Part shown: piece after piece, positions 35,428-44,084 of the stretch
Position numbering within the stretch: position 1 is the first letter of the stretch
How the letters are laid out: each line of letters begins with the position of its first letter
Assembly (NCBI RefSeq): GCF_035920345.1
Contig: NZ_CP109149.1
Location: 6,200,001 to 6,264,000, forward strand
Direction: 5' to 3'
Source: Nocardia vinacea
GTDB taxonomy: Bacteria > Actinomycetota > Actinomycetes > Mycobacteriales > Mycobacteriaceae
DNA: 64,000 nt
Translations under genes and position numbers: made by a program
The notes under the pieces: model-generated
The model's database searches: none
Seen by the model: the letters and a program-made list of their open reading frames with translations, nothing else
Told to the model about the DNA's origin: nothing

Positions 35428-37734
35428 TTACTCCGTCGGCGTTGCCCGCCGACGAACACGGCGCGCGGCCGCGACCATATTGCGCAGCGAGGGCTCCAGC
35501 TGCCAGTAGTGCCGGGTCTTGAGTCCGCCGTCCGGATTCGCCCACAGGCGTTCCGGACTAACGGCTTCGGCTGCGGCCGTGAGCAATTCGTCGAGCTCAT
35601 CGATATCCGGGATCCGCGCCGAACGGCTCTCGTAGACACCGGGACCGACGCCGTGACTCAGGCCGTGACCCGATGCGAAGTCTTCCCTGAGCGCCTTCAA
35701 CACCCATTCGATCGAGCGGGTCGCCACGATCGCGGTGACATCGGCATCGAGCTCCTCGATCGCGTCGACCACCTCTGTGCGACCGGAATAGCCGATATGC
35801 GTGTGGATCTGGGTCTCCGGCTTGACACCAGAGGTGGCCAGACGGAATGCCGCGACCGCCCACCGCAGATATTCGGCGCGCCCCTGCGGACGCATGGGTA
35901 GCAGCTCGCGAATGGCGGGCTCGTCGACCTGGATGATCGAGATCCCGGCCCGTTCCAGATCCACGACCTCATCGCGAATGGCCAGCGCGACCTGATCAGC
36001 GGTCTCGAACAGCGGCTGATCCTGCCGCACGAACGAACGCGCGATCATGGTGACCGGACCGGTGACCATGCCCTTGACCGGTTTATCGGTCAGCGACTGG
36101 GCATAGCTGATCCACTCGACCGACATCGGCGCGGGCCGTGAAACGTCACCATAGATGATCGGCGGTCGCACACAACGGGATCCGTACACCTGCACCCAGC
36201 CGAAGTGGGTGGTCGCGAAGCCGTCGAGCAGCTCGGCGAAGTACTGGATCATGTCGTTGCGCTCGTGCTCACCGTGCACGAGCACATCGAGGCCGATGTC
36301 CTCCTGCAGGCGGATCGTGGCCTCGATCTCGGCCTCGATCTTCTTGCGGTATTCGTCGTAGGACAGTTTGCCCTGGCCCAGGTCGTAGCGGGCCTGACGA
36401 ATCTTGTTCGTCTGCGGGAAGGAACCGAGCGTGGTCGCGGGCACCGGCGGCAGATTCAGCTTGCGCTGCTGTGCTTCGCGGCGCACCTCGTACGGTTCGC
36501 GCGAGCGCATATCGGGCGTGATCGCGTAAACCCGTTGCCGCACCGCGTGTTTCTGCTTGAAGTGCACCTCGGTGGGCCGCTTGCGCCACTTGTCCGAGGG
36601 CCCCTCGGTAAGTGCCTTGGCGAGCGAAACCACCTCGCCCACCTTCTGCCTGGCGAAGGCTAGGCGGTCCGCGACATTGCCCTCGATATCGTATTCGGCG
36701 AGCACGTCATAGGGCACGTGCAGCAGCGTCGTGCCGGTGGACACCACGAGATCGGGGCACACCTTGGCCAGCTCGTTGAGGTATTCCAGTGTCACATAAC
36801 GGTCCGCGCGCCAGACATTGACACCGCTGATCACGCCCGCGTACAAGCGCTTACGTCGAATGCCGGGAATCTCGGCGAGCTCTTCCGGCTGGATCCGATA
36901 ACTGGCCAGATCCAGGCCGATGGCCTCGACATTGGTCTCGGCCAGAATGCGCAGCGCCTCACCGAAATCGCCGTACTGCCCGGTGACGAGCATGCGTGGC
37001 CGCAGCGCCGAGGTCGAAAGTCGTTGGTACGCACGCTCGAACGCGGCGAGTTCCGCAGGAGTGCGCTCGCTGGTGAAGCACGGCTCGTCCAACTGCACAC
37101 AGGTGGACCCGCGCTTGGCGAGGATTTCGAACAGCTCCTCGTACACCGGAAGCAGCTTGTCCAACAGGCTGAGCGTGTCGAAACCGCCTGTCTCACCGGG
37201 GATATGGCCCGCCTTGGACAGCAACAGCAGCGACACCGGGCCGACGACCACCGGGCGCAGCTCGATATCACCGGCCTTGGCGCGATCCCATTCGTCGAGC
37301 AAAGCCTCTGGGTGCAGCGAGAATTCGGTGTTCTCGTCGAGTTCGGGCTGGCGGTAGTGGTAATTCGTACCGAAGAACCGCACCAGCTCCAGCGGCGGCA
37401 GATCCGGACGACCGCGCGCCATCAGGAAGTAGAAGTCCAGCGGATGCAGCTCGTCCTGGTACGGCTTGAATCGCGCGGGCACCGCACCGAACAGCAGCGC
37501 ATTGTCGAGAATGTGGTCGTAGAAGGAGAAGGTGTTGCCCGGCACCTGGGTCAGACCGGTGGCGGCCAACCCGTTGTAATGCCGCTCCTGGATATCGCGC
37601 CCGACCGCGAGCAGTTCGTCGCGAGAAACCCCACCACGCCAATAGCCCTCGAGGGCCCGCTTGAGTTCCCGATGCGGCCCGATCCTCGGGTAGCCGAGAA
37701 TGCTCGACCCGTAACCGTCCTGAACGTTGACCAT
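35428..37734 (-). CDS. MetE-like protein lacking three of four zinc ligands
   Basis: A 768-aa full-length homologue of cobalamin-independent methionine synthase, which transfers the methyl group of methyltetrahydrofolate to zinc-bound homocysteine. Both barrels are intact (for example VHGEHERNDM, GWVQVYGSRCVRPP, IIQVDEPAIREL). However, of the E. coli zinc ligands His641, Cys643, Glu665 and Cys726, only the His is kept (His646); the others are Gly648 in HTHIGYS, Val670 in AIVATRS, and Gly736 in NPDGGLKTR. Ordinary catalysis is therefore unlikely. The start is ATG 37734; the longer frame upstream is repeat DNA. Confidence 0.9.
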   Translation of the reverse strand: MVNVQDGYGSSILGYPRIGPHRELKRALEGYWRGGVSRDELLAVGRDIQERHYNGLAATGLTQVPGNTFSFYDHILDNALLFGAVPARFKPYQDELHPLDFYFLMARGRPDLPPLELVRFFGTNYHYRQPELDENTEFSLHPEALLDEWDRAKAGDIELRPVVVGPVSLLLLSKAGHIPGETGGFDTLSLLDKLLPVYEELFEILAKRGSTCVQLDEPCFTSERTPAELAAFERAYQRLSTSALRPRMLVTGQYGDFGEALRILAETNVEAIGLDLASYRIQPEELAEIPGIRRKRLYAGVISGVNVWRADRYVTLEYLNELAKVCPDLVVSTGTTLLHVPYDVLAEYDIEGNVADRLAFARQKVGEVVSLAKALTEGPSDKWRKRPTEVHFKQKHAVRQRVYAITPDMRSREPYEVRREAQQRKLNLPPVPATTLGSFPQTNKIRQARYDLGQGKLSYDEYRKKIEAEIEATIRLQEDIGLDVLVHGEHERNDMIQYFAELLDGFATTHFGWVQVYGSRCVRPPIIYGDVSRPAPMSVEWISYAQSLTDKPVKGMVTGPVTMIARSFVRQDQPLFETADQVALAIRDEVVDLERAGISIIQVDEPAIRELLPMRPQGRAEYLRWAVAAFRLATSGVKPETQIHTHIGYSGRTEVVDAIEELDADVTAIVATRSIEWVLKALREDFASGHGLSHGVGPGVYESRSARIPDIDELDELLTAAAEAVSPERLWANPDGGLKTRHYWQLEPSLRNMVAAARRVRRRATPTE

Positions 37735-37778
37735 GAGCGGGGCCACTCCCTTTCGATCACCTGCGCTGTGTTCATTTG

Positions 37779-37893
37779 CCGCGCCTGCGGCGCGGCGTGT
37801 TCGCGGCCCCTGGTGTCTCGCGTCCGAGCCGTCGAGACTCGCGACTTCGTCGCATGCGCTTCGACGACTCGGACGCGAGACGGGCCGCGAACG
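37779..37893. repeat. Covarying hairpin element, copy 2 (minus orientation)
   Basis: 21-nt arms 37815-37835 and 37861-37881 pair with one mismatch around a 25-nt loop identical, as reverse complement, to copy 1; the CCGCGCC-TGC-GGCGCGG hairpin is at 37779-37795. It lies 45 bp upstream of the MetE-like gene in that gene's orientation. Confidence 0.85.
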
Positions 37894-38017
37894 GGTCGCT
37901 CGTAAGACTCGCTCCGTGGTGCTCACGTGGGTGCCGAACGGTGGCAGGCGTCCACGACAGCACGTCTTGAACAGCCTATGCCGCTGACAGCATCGGCTCT
38001 GTCTGATTTGCGGCTTA

Positions 38018-38887
38018 TCAGACCTTGTACTGGTAGAAGCCCGTGCCGGTCTTCTTGCCGAGCAGACCGGCCTCGACCATGCGCATCAGCAGCGGCGGCG
38101 CCGAATACAGCGGCTCCTTGAACTCCTGGTACATGGAGTCGGCGATGGACTTGACGGTGTCGAGGCCGACCAGGTCGGTGAGCGCCAGCGGACCCATCGG
38201 GTGGGCACAGCCGAGCACCATCGCCTTGTCGACGTCTTCCTTGGTGGCGAAGCCGGATTCGACCATCCGGATGGCCGAGAGCAGGTACGGCACCAGCAGC
38301 GCGTTCACCACGAAACCGGAGCGGTCGGCCGAGCGCACGACCTGCTTGCCGAGCACATCGCCGGCGAAACCCTCGGCCCGTGCGGATACCGCTTCACTGG
38401 TCTTCAGTGTGGTGACCAGCTCGACCAGCGGCAGCACCGGCACCGGGTTGAAGAAGTGCATGCCGACCACCCGCTCCGGGTTGGCGGTGGCGACAGCGAT
38501 CTTCATGATCGGGATGGAGGAGGTGTTGGAGGCCAGCACGGCGTCCGGATCGGTGACCACCTTGTCGAGTTCGGAGAAGATGGCGGTCTTGACCTTCTCG
38601 TCCTCGAGCACCGCCTCGACCACCAGCTGGCGGTCGGCGAAATCGCCGAGGTCGGAGGTGAACCGCAGCCGCCATGCGGCCTGTTCGCGCTCGCGCTCGG
38701 TGATCTTGCCGCTGCTGACGCCGCGGTCGAGCGAGCGCAGGATGCGGGCGCGACCTGCCGCGGCTAGCTCCCGAGTCTGTTCGTAGACGAGCACGTCGAT
38801 ATGCGCCCGCGCACACACCTCCGCGATTCCTGCACCCATCTGTCCGGCACCGATGATGCCGACGCGCTGAATCTTCTCGCTGCTCAC
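38018..38887 (-). CDS. fadB2: 3-hydroxybutyryl-CoA dehydrogenase FadB2
   Basis: A 289-aa NAD(P)-dependent 3-hydroxyacyl-CoA dehydrogenase. The dinucleotide site is VGIIGAGQMGAGIAEVCARAHIDVLVYE (residues 9-36), the catalytic SxHxxxP region is GMHFFNPVPVLPLVE, and LGKQVVRSADRSGFVVNALLVPYL and GCAHPMGPLALTDLVGLD complete the family pattern. It acts in beta-oxidation or butyryl/PHB metabolism. GTG 38887 has AGGAG 7 nt upstream. In M. tuberculosis fadB2 (Rv0468) follows icl1, as here. Confidence 0.95.
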   Translation of the reverse strand: MSSEKIQRVGIIGAGQMGAGIAEVCARAHIDVLVYEQTRELAAAGRARILRSLDRGVSSGKITEREREQAAWRLRFTSDLGDFADRQLVVEAVLEDEKVKTAIFSELDKVVTDPDAVLASNTSSIPIMKIAVATANPERVVGMHFFNPVPVLPLVELVTTLKTSEAVSARAEGFAGDVLGKQVVRSADRSGFVVNALLVPYLLSAIRMVESGFATKEDVDKAMVLGCAHPMGPLALTDLVGLDTVKSIADSMYQEFKEPLYSAPPLLMRMVEAGLLGKKTGTGFYQYKV

Positions 38888-38982
38888 GTCCCGCTCCTGC
38901 TGTTTTTGTCTGGCTGTCGGGTGGCTGATGGCGAAGGACGCTCCGATAAGAGCCGACCTTCGATGGTCCAAGGTATAGGGAT

Positions 38983-39016
38983 GCCCTCCCGGCTGGGGCT
39001 GTTCAGCCGGGAGGGC
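38983..39016 (-). terminator. Strong terminator between aceA and fadB2
   Basis: Perfect 13-bp stem GCCCTCCCGGCTG/CAGCCGGGAGGGC with an 8-nt loop, about 100 bp upstream of the fadB2 start. It implies aceA and fadB2 are separate transcription units. Confidence 0.8.
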
Positions 39017-39140
39017 GGTACACCCCTACTGGAGTAGAGGATTAGCGGTATTCACGTCGGGAACCTCAATTCCCTGTGCAAACACGGTGTGGCGACGTCG
39101 AGGGCTTCCGTAACCCCGTACGGGGCGAGCCCGACGAGCC

Positions 39141-39252
39141 CGTTCGCGGCCGGCTCGCTTCCGAGTACTCGAAGCGCATGCGCCGAAGGCGCGAGTCTCG
39201 AGTGCTCGGAAGCGAGCCTTGGGGGCCGCGAACACGCGGCGCGGAGCGCCGC
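39141..39252. repeat. Covarying hairpin element, copy 3
   Basis: 21-nt arms (39152-39172 with 39198-39218, one mismatch), a 25-nt loop with inner GCGCC-GAA-GGCGC, and a 3' hairpin GCGGCGC-GGA-GCGCCGC (39236-39252). Arm sequences differ from copies 1 and 2 but still pair. It abuts the aceA stop codon. Confidence 0.85.
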
Positions 39253-39258
39253 CATGTA

Positions 39259-40548
39259 TCAGTGGAACTGGCCCTCTTCGGTGGAGCCCTTCAGGGCCGC
39301 CGTCGAGGTGTTCGGGTCCACGGTGGTGGCGATGGTGTCGAAGTAGCCGGCACCGACCTCACGCTGGTGCTTGATGGCGGTGAAGCCACGCTCGGCGGCG
39401 GCCTTGAACTCGCGCTCCTGCAGGTCGACGAAGGCGGTCATGCCCTCGCGGGCGTAGCCGTAGGCCAGGTCGAACATGCCGTAGTTGAGCGAGTGGAAGC
39501 CGGCCAGGGTGATGAACTGGAACTTGAAGCCCATCGCGCCGAGCTCACGCTGGAACTTCGCGATGGTCGCGTCGTCCAGGTGCGCCTTCCAGTTGAAGGA
39601 CGGCGAGCAGTTGTAGGCCAGCAGCTGGTCCGGGAACTCGCCGCGGACGGCCTCGGCGAACTTGCGAGCGACCTCGAGGTCCGGCACACCGGTCTCCATC
39701 CAGATGAGGTCGGAGTAGGGGGCGTAGGCCTTGGCACGCGCGATGCAGGGCTCGATGCCGTTCTTCACACCGAAGAAGCCCTCGGCGGTGCGGGTGCCGT
39801 CCAGGAACTCACGGTCGCGCTCGTCCACGTCCGAGGTGATCAAGGTGGCGGCCTCGGCGTCGGTGCGGGCGATGATCACCGACGGAACGTCGGCGACGTC
39901 GGACGCGAGACGCGCGGAGGTCAGGGTGCGGATGTGCTGCTGGGTCGGGATCAGCACCTTGCCGCCCAGGTGGCCACACTTCTTCTCGGAGGCCAGCTGA
40001 TCCTCCCAGTGCACACCGGCGGCACCGGCGGCGATCATGGCCTTCTGCAGTTCGTAGGCGTTCAGCGCGCCACCGAAACCGGCCTCGGCGTCGGCGACGA
40101 TCGGGGCCAGCCAGTTCTTGACCGAGGTGTCACCCTCGACCTTGGCGATCTCGTCGGCACGGAGCAGCGCGTTGTTGATGCGGCGCACGACGGCCGGGAC
40201 CGAGTTGGCCGGGTACAGCGACTGGTCGGGGTAGGTGTGGCCGGACAGGTTCGCGTCACCGGCGACCTGCCAACCCGACAGGTAGATGGCCTGCAGGCCG
40301 GCGCGGACCTGCTGGACCGCCATGTTGCCGGTCAGGGCACCGAGGGAGTTGATGTAGTCCTCGTTGTTGACGAGGTCCCAGAGGATCTTCGAGCCACGAC
40401 GGGCGAGGGTGGCCTCTTCGACGACGGTGCCCTGCAGCTTCGACACCTGGTCGGCGGTGTAGTTGCGGGTGATGCTCTTCCAGCGCGGGTTGGTGTCCCA
40501 ATCCTGCTGGATCTCCGCAGCGGTCTTCGGGGTGCCGACGTTCGACAT
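39259..40548 (-). CDS. aceA: Isocitrate lyase AceA
   Basis: A 429-aa isocitrate lyase, cleaving isocitrate to glyoxylate and succinate in the glyoxylate shunt. The active-site signature KKCGHLGGK with the catalytic Cys is near residue 190, with [26 protein letters not shown] and YNCSPSFNW also present. Length matches mycobacterial Icl1. GGAG lies 7 nt before ATG 40548. A RamB-like site lies about 170 bp upstream. The product glyoxylate is also released by the purine catabolic genes 2-11 kb away. Confidence 0.97.
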   Translation of the reverse strand: MSNVGTPKTAAEIQQDWDTNPRWKSITRNYTADQVSKLQGTVVEEATLARRGSKILWDLVNNEDYINSLGALTGNMAVQQVRAGLQAIYLSGWQVAGDANLSGHTYPDQSLYPANSVPAVVRRINNALLRADEIAKVEGDTSVKNWLAPIVADAEAGFGGALNAYELQKAMIAAGAAGVHWEDQLASEKKCGHLGGKVLIPTQQHIRTLTSARLASDVADVPSVIIARTDAEAATLITSDVDERDREFLDGTRTAEGFFGVKNGIEPCIARAKAYAPYSDLIWMETGVPDLEVARKFAEAVRGEFPDQLLAYNCSPSFNWKAHLDDATIAKFQRELGAMGFKFQFITLAGFHSLNYGMFDLAYGYAREGMTAFVDLQEREFKAAAERGFTAIKHQREVGAGYFDTIATTVDPNTSTAALKGSTEEGQFH

Positions 40549-40979
40549 CTCTGACTCCACTTCTTCGTTTCGGTGCCCCACGGTCGAGCATCGCTCGAAC
40601 TGCTGTGGCGGCAATTTGCAGGCTTGCTAGGCCCATGGGGTGTACTTCCACACGATGGCACACCAGGAAATAGCCGTCTACCTGTTGCAAGTGTGAATCC
40701 GAGCTAGGTTTCGGCCGGTCTTTGCTAACTCTGCGAAATTTGCCTGCGAATTGCACGCGTGAAACCTACCCGCCGGTAGCGCTGACATGCGGTTTTAGCG
40801 TAACGCTCGTACTGTTTGCGATCGACCGACCGGCTGCCATCCGACGCGCCCGGCATTCCGGGTTGTGAGCACCTTCACAAGCGTCCGTGTGGCCTCCGCC
40901 ACCTCGAAACGGACGCCGATGGTTCGATTGGCAGACGCGTCCATCGCGGACAGACGTTCCGCGTCCGAGAGGAGCCTTT
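40549..40979. promoter_or_regulatory. Divergent promoter region of aceA and the lipase gene
   Basis: This 431-bp gap holds no supported gene. At 40720-40732 the minus strand reads AGAGTTAGCAAAG, matching 11 of 13 positions of the RamB-type site AAAGTTTGCAAAG as I recall it. RamB-like regulators control icl in corynebacteria and mycobacteria. Confidence 0.45.
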
Positions 40980-42101
40980 ATGCGGAAACTGTGCTTCGCC
41001 GCTGCCCTCGTTTGTGGTCTAGGCCTGCAACTGCCTGCGGCGAGCGCCGATCCGGGTGCGGTGGAATCCGTCGCGCCGCTGGCTGCGGTGGCAACGCCGC
41101 CCGGTTCGGTGAATTCCAGCCGCATCTTGTACGCGACGACCACCGCGAACGATGTGCCGACGGTGGCCGGCGCCGCGGTCTACTTTCCGCCGGGGGAACC
41201 ACCCGCGGGTGGTTGGCCGGTAATCGCGTGGGCGCACGGCACGGTCGGACTCGGCGACGACTGCGCCTACAGCATCGCCGGGCCGAGCGCGGTCGAGCGG
41301 GACTGGGCGTATCTGGAGACGTGGCTACGGCAGGGCTATGCGATCGTCGCCGCGGATTACGCCGGACTCGGCACGCCGGGCGAACATCCCTATCTCAATG
41401 GCGTCGTGGTCGCGCACAACGTAGTCGATGCGGTGCGGGCCGCCACCAGGCAGTACTCGTCGCTGGCGAGGAAATGGGTGGTCGTCGGTCAGTCACAGGG
41501 TGCCGGTGCTGCCGTCTACACCGCGCGCTACGCCTCTGAATTCGGCGGACCCGAACTCGACTACCGCGGCGCGGTCGGCACCGGCATACCGGCGTATATC
41601 CAGGACATTCTGTTGCCGCTCGGTCCGCATGTGCCGCCGGTGAAATTGTCGCCGCACTCGTCGGCGTACGTGCTCTACATCCTCAACGGCCTGCGCACCA
41701 CCCATCCGGCGCTGAATATCGATTCGTATCTGACCGAATCCGGCCGCGACTGGCTCACTCGAGCCCGCGAGGCCTGCATCACCCCGCTCAGCGATGCGCT
41801 CACGGCCGACGGTGTGGTGATCGGTGACCTGTTCTCCCGCCCGCTGCTCGAGATCCCGGACCTGCACGGGCTGCTGACCGGCTACCTCGGCCTGCCCGAG
41901 TCCGGTTACGACAGGCCGCTGTTCCTGGGGCAGGGATTGCGCGACACCGATGTGGTTACACCGGAGACGCTGCGGTACGCCGCGGTGCTCGAGGCGAATC
42001 GACAGCCGGTCACGCTGCATACGTATCTGGAGGATCACAGCGGGACCGTCAATGCGTCGCTGCCGGATTCGCTGCCGTTCGTGCGGAATCTGTTCGGCTG
42101 A
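40980..42101 (+). CDS. Secreted lipase, LIP family
   Basis: A 373-aa exported lipase of the secretory lipase family. The signal peptide spans about residues 1-23 (KLCFAAALVCGLGLQLPAASA). The alpha/beta-hydrolase core has AWAHGTVGLG (oxyanion region), GQSQGAGAA with the nucleophilic Ser, LGQGLRDTDVV with the Asp, and YLEDHSGTVN with the His. It probably hydrolyses triacylglycerols outside the membrane. GAGAGGAG precedes the ATG. It converges on the allantoinase gene; a short GCCGGC-TCC-GCCGGC repeat lies between them. Confidence 0.92.
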   Translation: MRKLCFAAALVCGLGLQLPAASADPGAVESVAPLAAVATPPGSVNSSRILYATTTANDVPTVAGAAVYFPPGEPPAGGWPVIAWAHGTVGLGDDCAYSIAGPSAVERDWAYLETWLRQGYAIVAADYAGLGTPGEHPYLNGVVVAHNVVDAVRAATRQYSSLARKWVVVGQSQGAGAAVYTARYASEFGGPELDYRGAVGTGIPAYIQDILLPLGPHVPPVKLSPHSSAYVLYILNGLRTTHPALNIDSYLTESGRDWLTRAREACITPLSDALTADGVVIGDLFSRPLLEIPDLHGLLTGYLGLPESGYDRPLFLGQGLRDTDVVTPETLRYAAVLEANRQPVTLHTYLEDHSGTVNASLPDSLPFVRNLFG

Positions 42102-42138
42102 ACTTACCCACCCCGCCGGCTCCGCCGGCTGCCGTCCC

Positions 42139-43044
42139 CTAGGCGCCACCCGCCGGATGCACCCGACGCCAGTGCTCGGCGATATCGATGCGGCGCGCCA
42201 CCCACACGTCGGCGTGCGACTGGACGTGGTCGAGGAAGCGTTCCAGCGCGACGAGGCGGGCCGGGCGGCCGACCAGACGGCAGTGCAGACCGATCGACAG
42301 CATCTTCGGACTGCCCTCCGCGCCTTCGCGATAGAGCACGTCGAAGGCGTCGCGGAGGTGGGCGAAGAATTGTTCGCCGGTGGGGAAACCCGCGGGTGAG
42401 GCGAAGCGCATGTCGTTGGTGTCGAGGGTGTACGGGACGACCAGATGGTTTCGGCCGTGCACGCTGACCCAGTACGGGAGATCATCGGCGTAGGAGTCGG
42501 AGTCGTAGACGAAACCGCCGTGTTCGACCACCAATTCCCTGGTGTGCGGGGAATCGCGGCCGGTGTACCAGCCGAGCGGGGCCGCGCCGGTGAGTTCGGT
42601 GAGGATGCGCACGGCCTCAGCCATATGTTCGCGCTCGATGTCGCGGTCGGTGAGCTGGTAGGACTGCCAGCGCAAGCCGTGGCTGGCGATTTCGTGGCCG
42701 AGTTCCCGAAATGCGGCCACCGCCTCCGGGTTTCGCTGCATGGCGCGGGCGACGGCGAAGATGGTCAATGGTAGGTCGCGGCGTTCGAAGGCACGCAGGA
42801 CCCGCCACAATCCGGCGCGGGAGCCGTATTCGTAGAGCGATTCCATGCTCATGTGACGATTCGGAAAGGCTTGCGCGGGAGTCATTTCCGAGAGAAACGT
42901 CTCCGAATGCGGATCGCCGTCGAGCACATTGTGCTCCGCGCCCTCTTCGTAATTGAGGACGAACTGGACCGCGATCTTCGCGCCATCCGGCCACTGCGGA
43001 TCCGGTGGCGTCGCACCGTAGCCGACGAAATCTCGTTCGCCCAT
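42139..43044 (-). CDS. puuE: Allantoinase PuuE (polysaccharide-deacetylase type)
   Basis: A 301-aa member of the NodB-like polysaccharide deacetylase superfamily of the PuuE allantoinase type, which opens allantoin to allantoate. Recognisable: FVGYGATPPDPQWPDGAKIAVQFVLNYEEGAEHNVL at the N-terminus, SRAGLWRVLRAFERRDLPLTIFAVARA, GHEIASHGLRW (conserved His) and MLSIGLHCRLVGRP. The assignment is strengthened by the allantoicase gene 5 bp upstream and the urate-degrading genes beyond. It is the last gene of its operon. Confidence 0.92.
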   Translation of the reverse strand: MGERDFVGYGATPPDPQWPDGAKIAVQFVLNYEEGAEHNVLDGDPHSETFLSEMTPAQAFPNRHMSMESLYEYGSRAGLWRVLRAFERRDLPLTIFAVARAMQRNPEAVAAFRELGHEIASHGLRWQSYQLTDRDIEREHMAEAVRILTELTGAAPLGWYTGRDSPHTRELVVEHGGFVYDSDSYADDLPYWVSVHGRNHLVVPYTLDTNDMRFASPAGFPTGEQFFAHLRDAFDVLYREGAEGSPKMLSIGLHCRLVGRPARLVALERFLDHVQSHADVWVARRIDIAEHWRRVHPAGGA

Positions 43045-43049
43045 GCCGC

Positions 43050-44084
43050 TCAGCCCCCGAGTTCGCCGTAGAGGCGCAGTCGCGCGAGTCCGCCGTCGGG
43101 GTAGATATCCAGGCGGACCTCCTCGACCGAGGCCGCCATCGGCGCGATCGCGAAGCGGTGCCTGGTATCTGGCAGCAGTTCGGTGCGCGGGAGCAATTCG
43201 AGTTCGGTGCCGTCGGTGGTGCGGCCGGTGAGCCGGGCCGAACCGGGGCTATTGCCGAGGAAGTACGACGTATCGATCTCGGCGAGGCGGATGAGGCCGG
43301 GGCCGGCCAGTCGGATGTGCACCCAGTCGTTGCTGTCGTCGCGGCGGCGGGCGGTTTCCCAGCCGTCGCCCATTTTTCGTGCCAGGCCGGGGTAGAGCAG
43401 CTGGTTCGGCGAACTGTAGAAGCGGTTGGAGCAGTCGAGGACCAGGGCGCCGTTTTCCAGTGCGGCCAGGTCCAGCGGGCCGAGACCGAGCAGCTCAGGG
43501 TCGGGCCTGCCCTCGCCGTGTACCCGCAGCCGGGCGACGCCGCCGTCCGGGTGCATGGTGAGTTTCACATGGGTCCAACGGTTTTCGTTCTCGATCGCGA
43601 ACGGATTGCGGCTGTCGCCGGTTACCGGGGCGCGGTCGATCAGCGGCACCCAATCGTCGTGCTCGGCAATGGTTTCCGCGGGCGGATAGCCGTCGATCTC
43701 GAGTGCGGAAACCGACACCGCAGGCGGATAGTTACCCTTGAACCAGGCGGTATCCACCACGATGCCGTGGATCACGCCGGGCACGCCCAGGCGCACGATG
43801 GCCGAGTCGTCACCGGGGCGGCCGCGGTGCCTGCGGGTTTCCCAGCCGTCATAGATCTGGCCCTTGTGCCCGAAGGTCGACGGTCGGTATTCCGACGGAC
43901 CGGGATTGATCAAATTCTCCTTCTCCGCGAAGAATTCGTCATTGGCCCAGATGACCGATCCACCGAGCTGTCGGACCGCCAGATCCGGCAGCAGTGTGAA
44001 GTCCACGGCGTCGCGCCCATCCGTCGCCCGACCATCATCACCGATGGCATCGCTACTCACAGCACCTCCTGCGTAATCGTTCAC
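43050..44084 (-). CDS. alc: Allantoicase
   Basis: A 344-aa allantoicase, hydrolysing allantoate to (S)-ureidoglycolate and urea. The duplicated jelly-roll structure shows as paired motifs: GHKGQIYDGWETRRHR...DDSAIVRLGVPGVIHGIVVDTAWFKGNYPP and KMGDGWETARRRD..NDWVHIRLAGPGLIRLAEIDTSYFLGNSPG. It starts with GTG overlapping the aldolase stop (GTGA) and is followed by puuE after 5 bp, forming a tight aldolase-alc-puuE group. Confidence 0.95.
   Translation of the reverse strand: MNDYAGGAVSSDAIGDDGRATDGRDAVDFTLLPDLAVRQLGGSVIWANDEFFAEKENLINPGPSEYRPSTFGHKGQIYDGWETRRHRGRPGDDSAIVRLGVPGVIHGIVVDTAWFKGNYPPAVSVSALEIDGYPPAETIAEHDDWVPLIDRAPVTGDSRNPFAIENENRWTHVKLTMHPDGGVARLRVHGEGRPDPELLGLGPLDLAALENGALVLDCSNRFYSSPNQLLYPGLARKMGDGWETARRRDDSNDWVHIRLAGPGLIRLAEIDTSYFLGNSPGSARLTGRTTDGTELELLPRTELLPDTRHRFAIAPMAASVEEVRLDIYPDGGLARLRLYGELGG

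Noticed and set aside
37735..37926. N-terminal extension of the MetE-like protein
   Set aside because: The extension encodes the hairpin-repeat sequence, and homology begins at the ATG at 37734.
37735..38017. Cobalamin riboswitch upstream of the MetE-like gene
   Set aside because: No B12-box-like sequence was found; the gap is explained by the hairpin element.
42111..42130. Terminator between the lipase and allantoinase genes
   Set aside because: GCCGGC-TCC-GCCGGC has only a 6-bp stem and no U-tract; it is mentioned with the lipase but not called.
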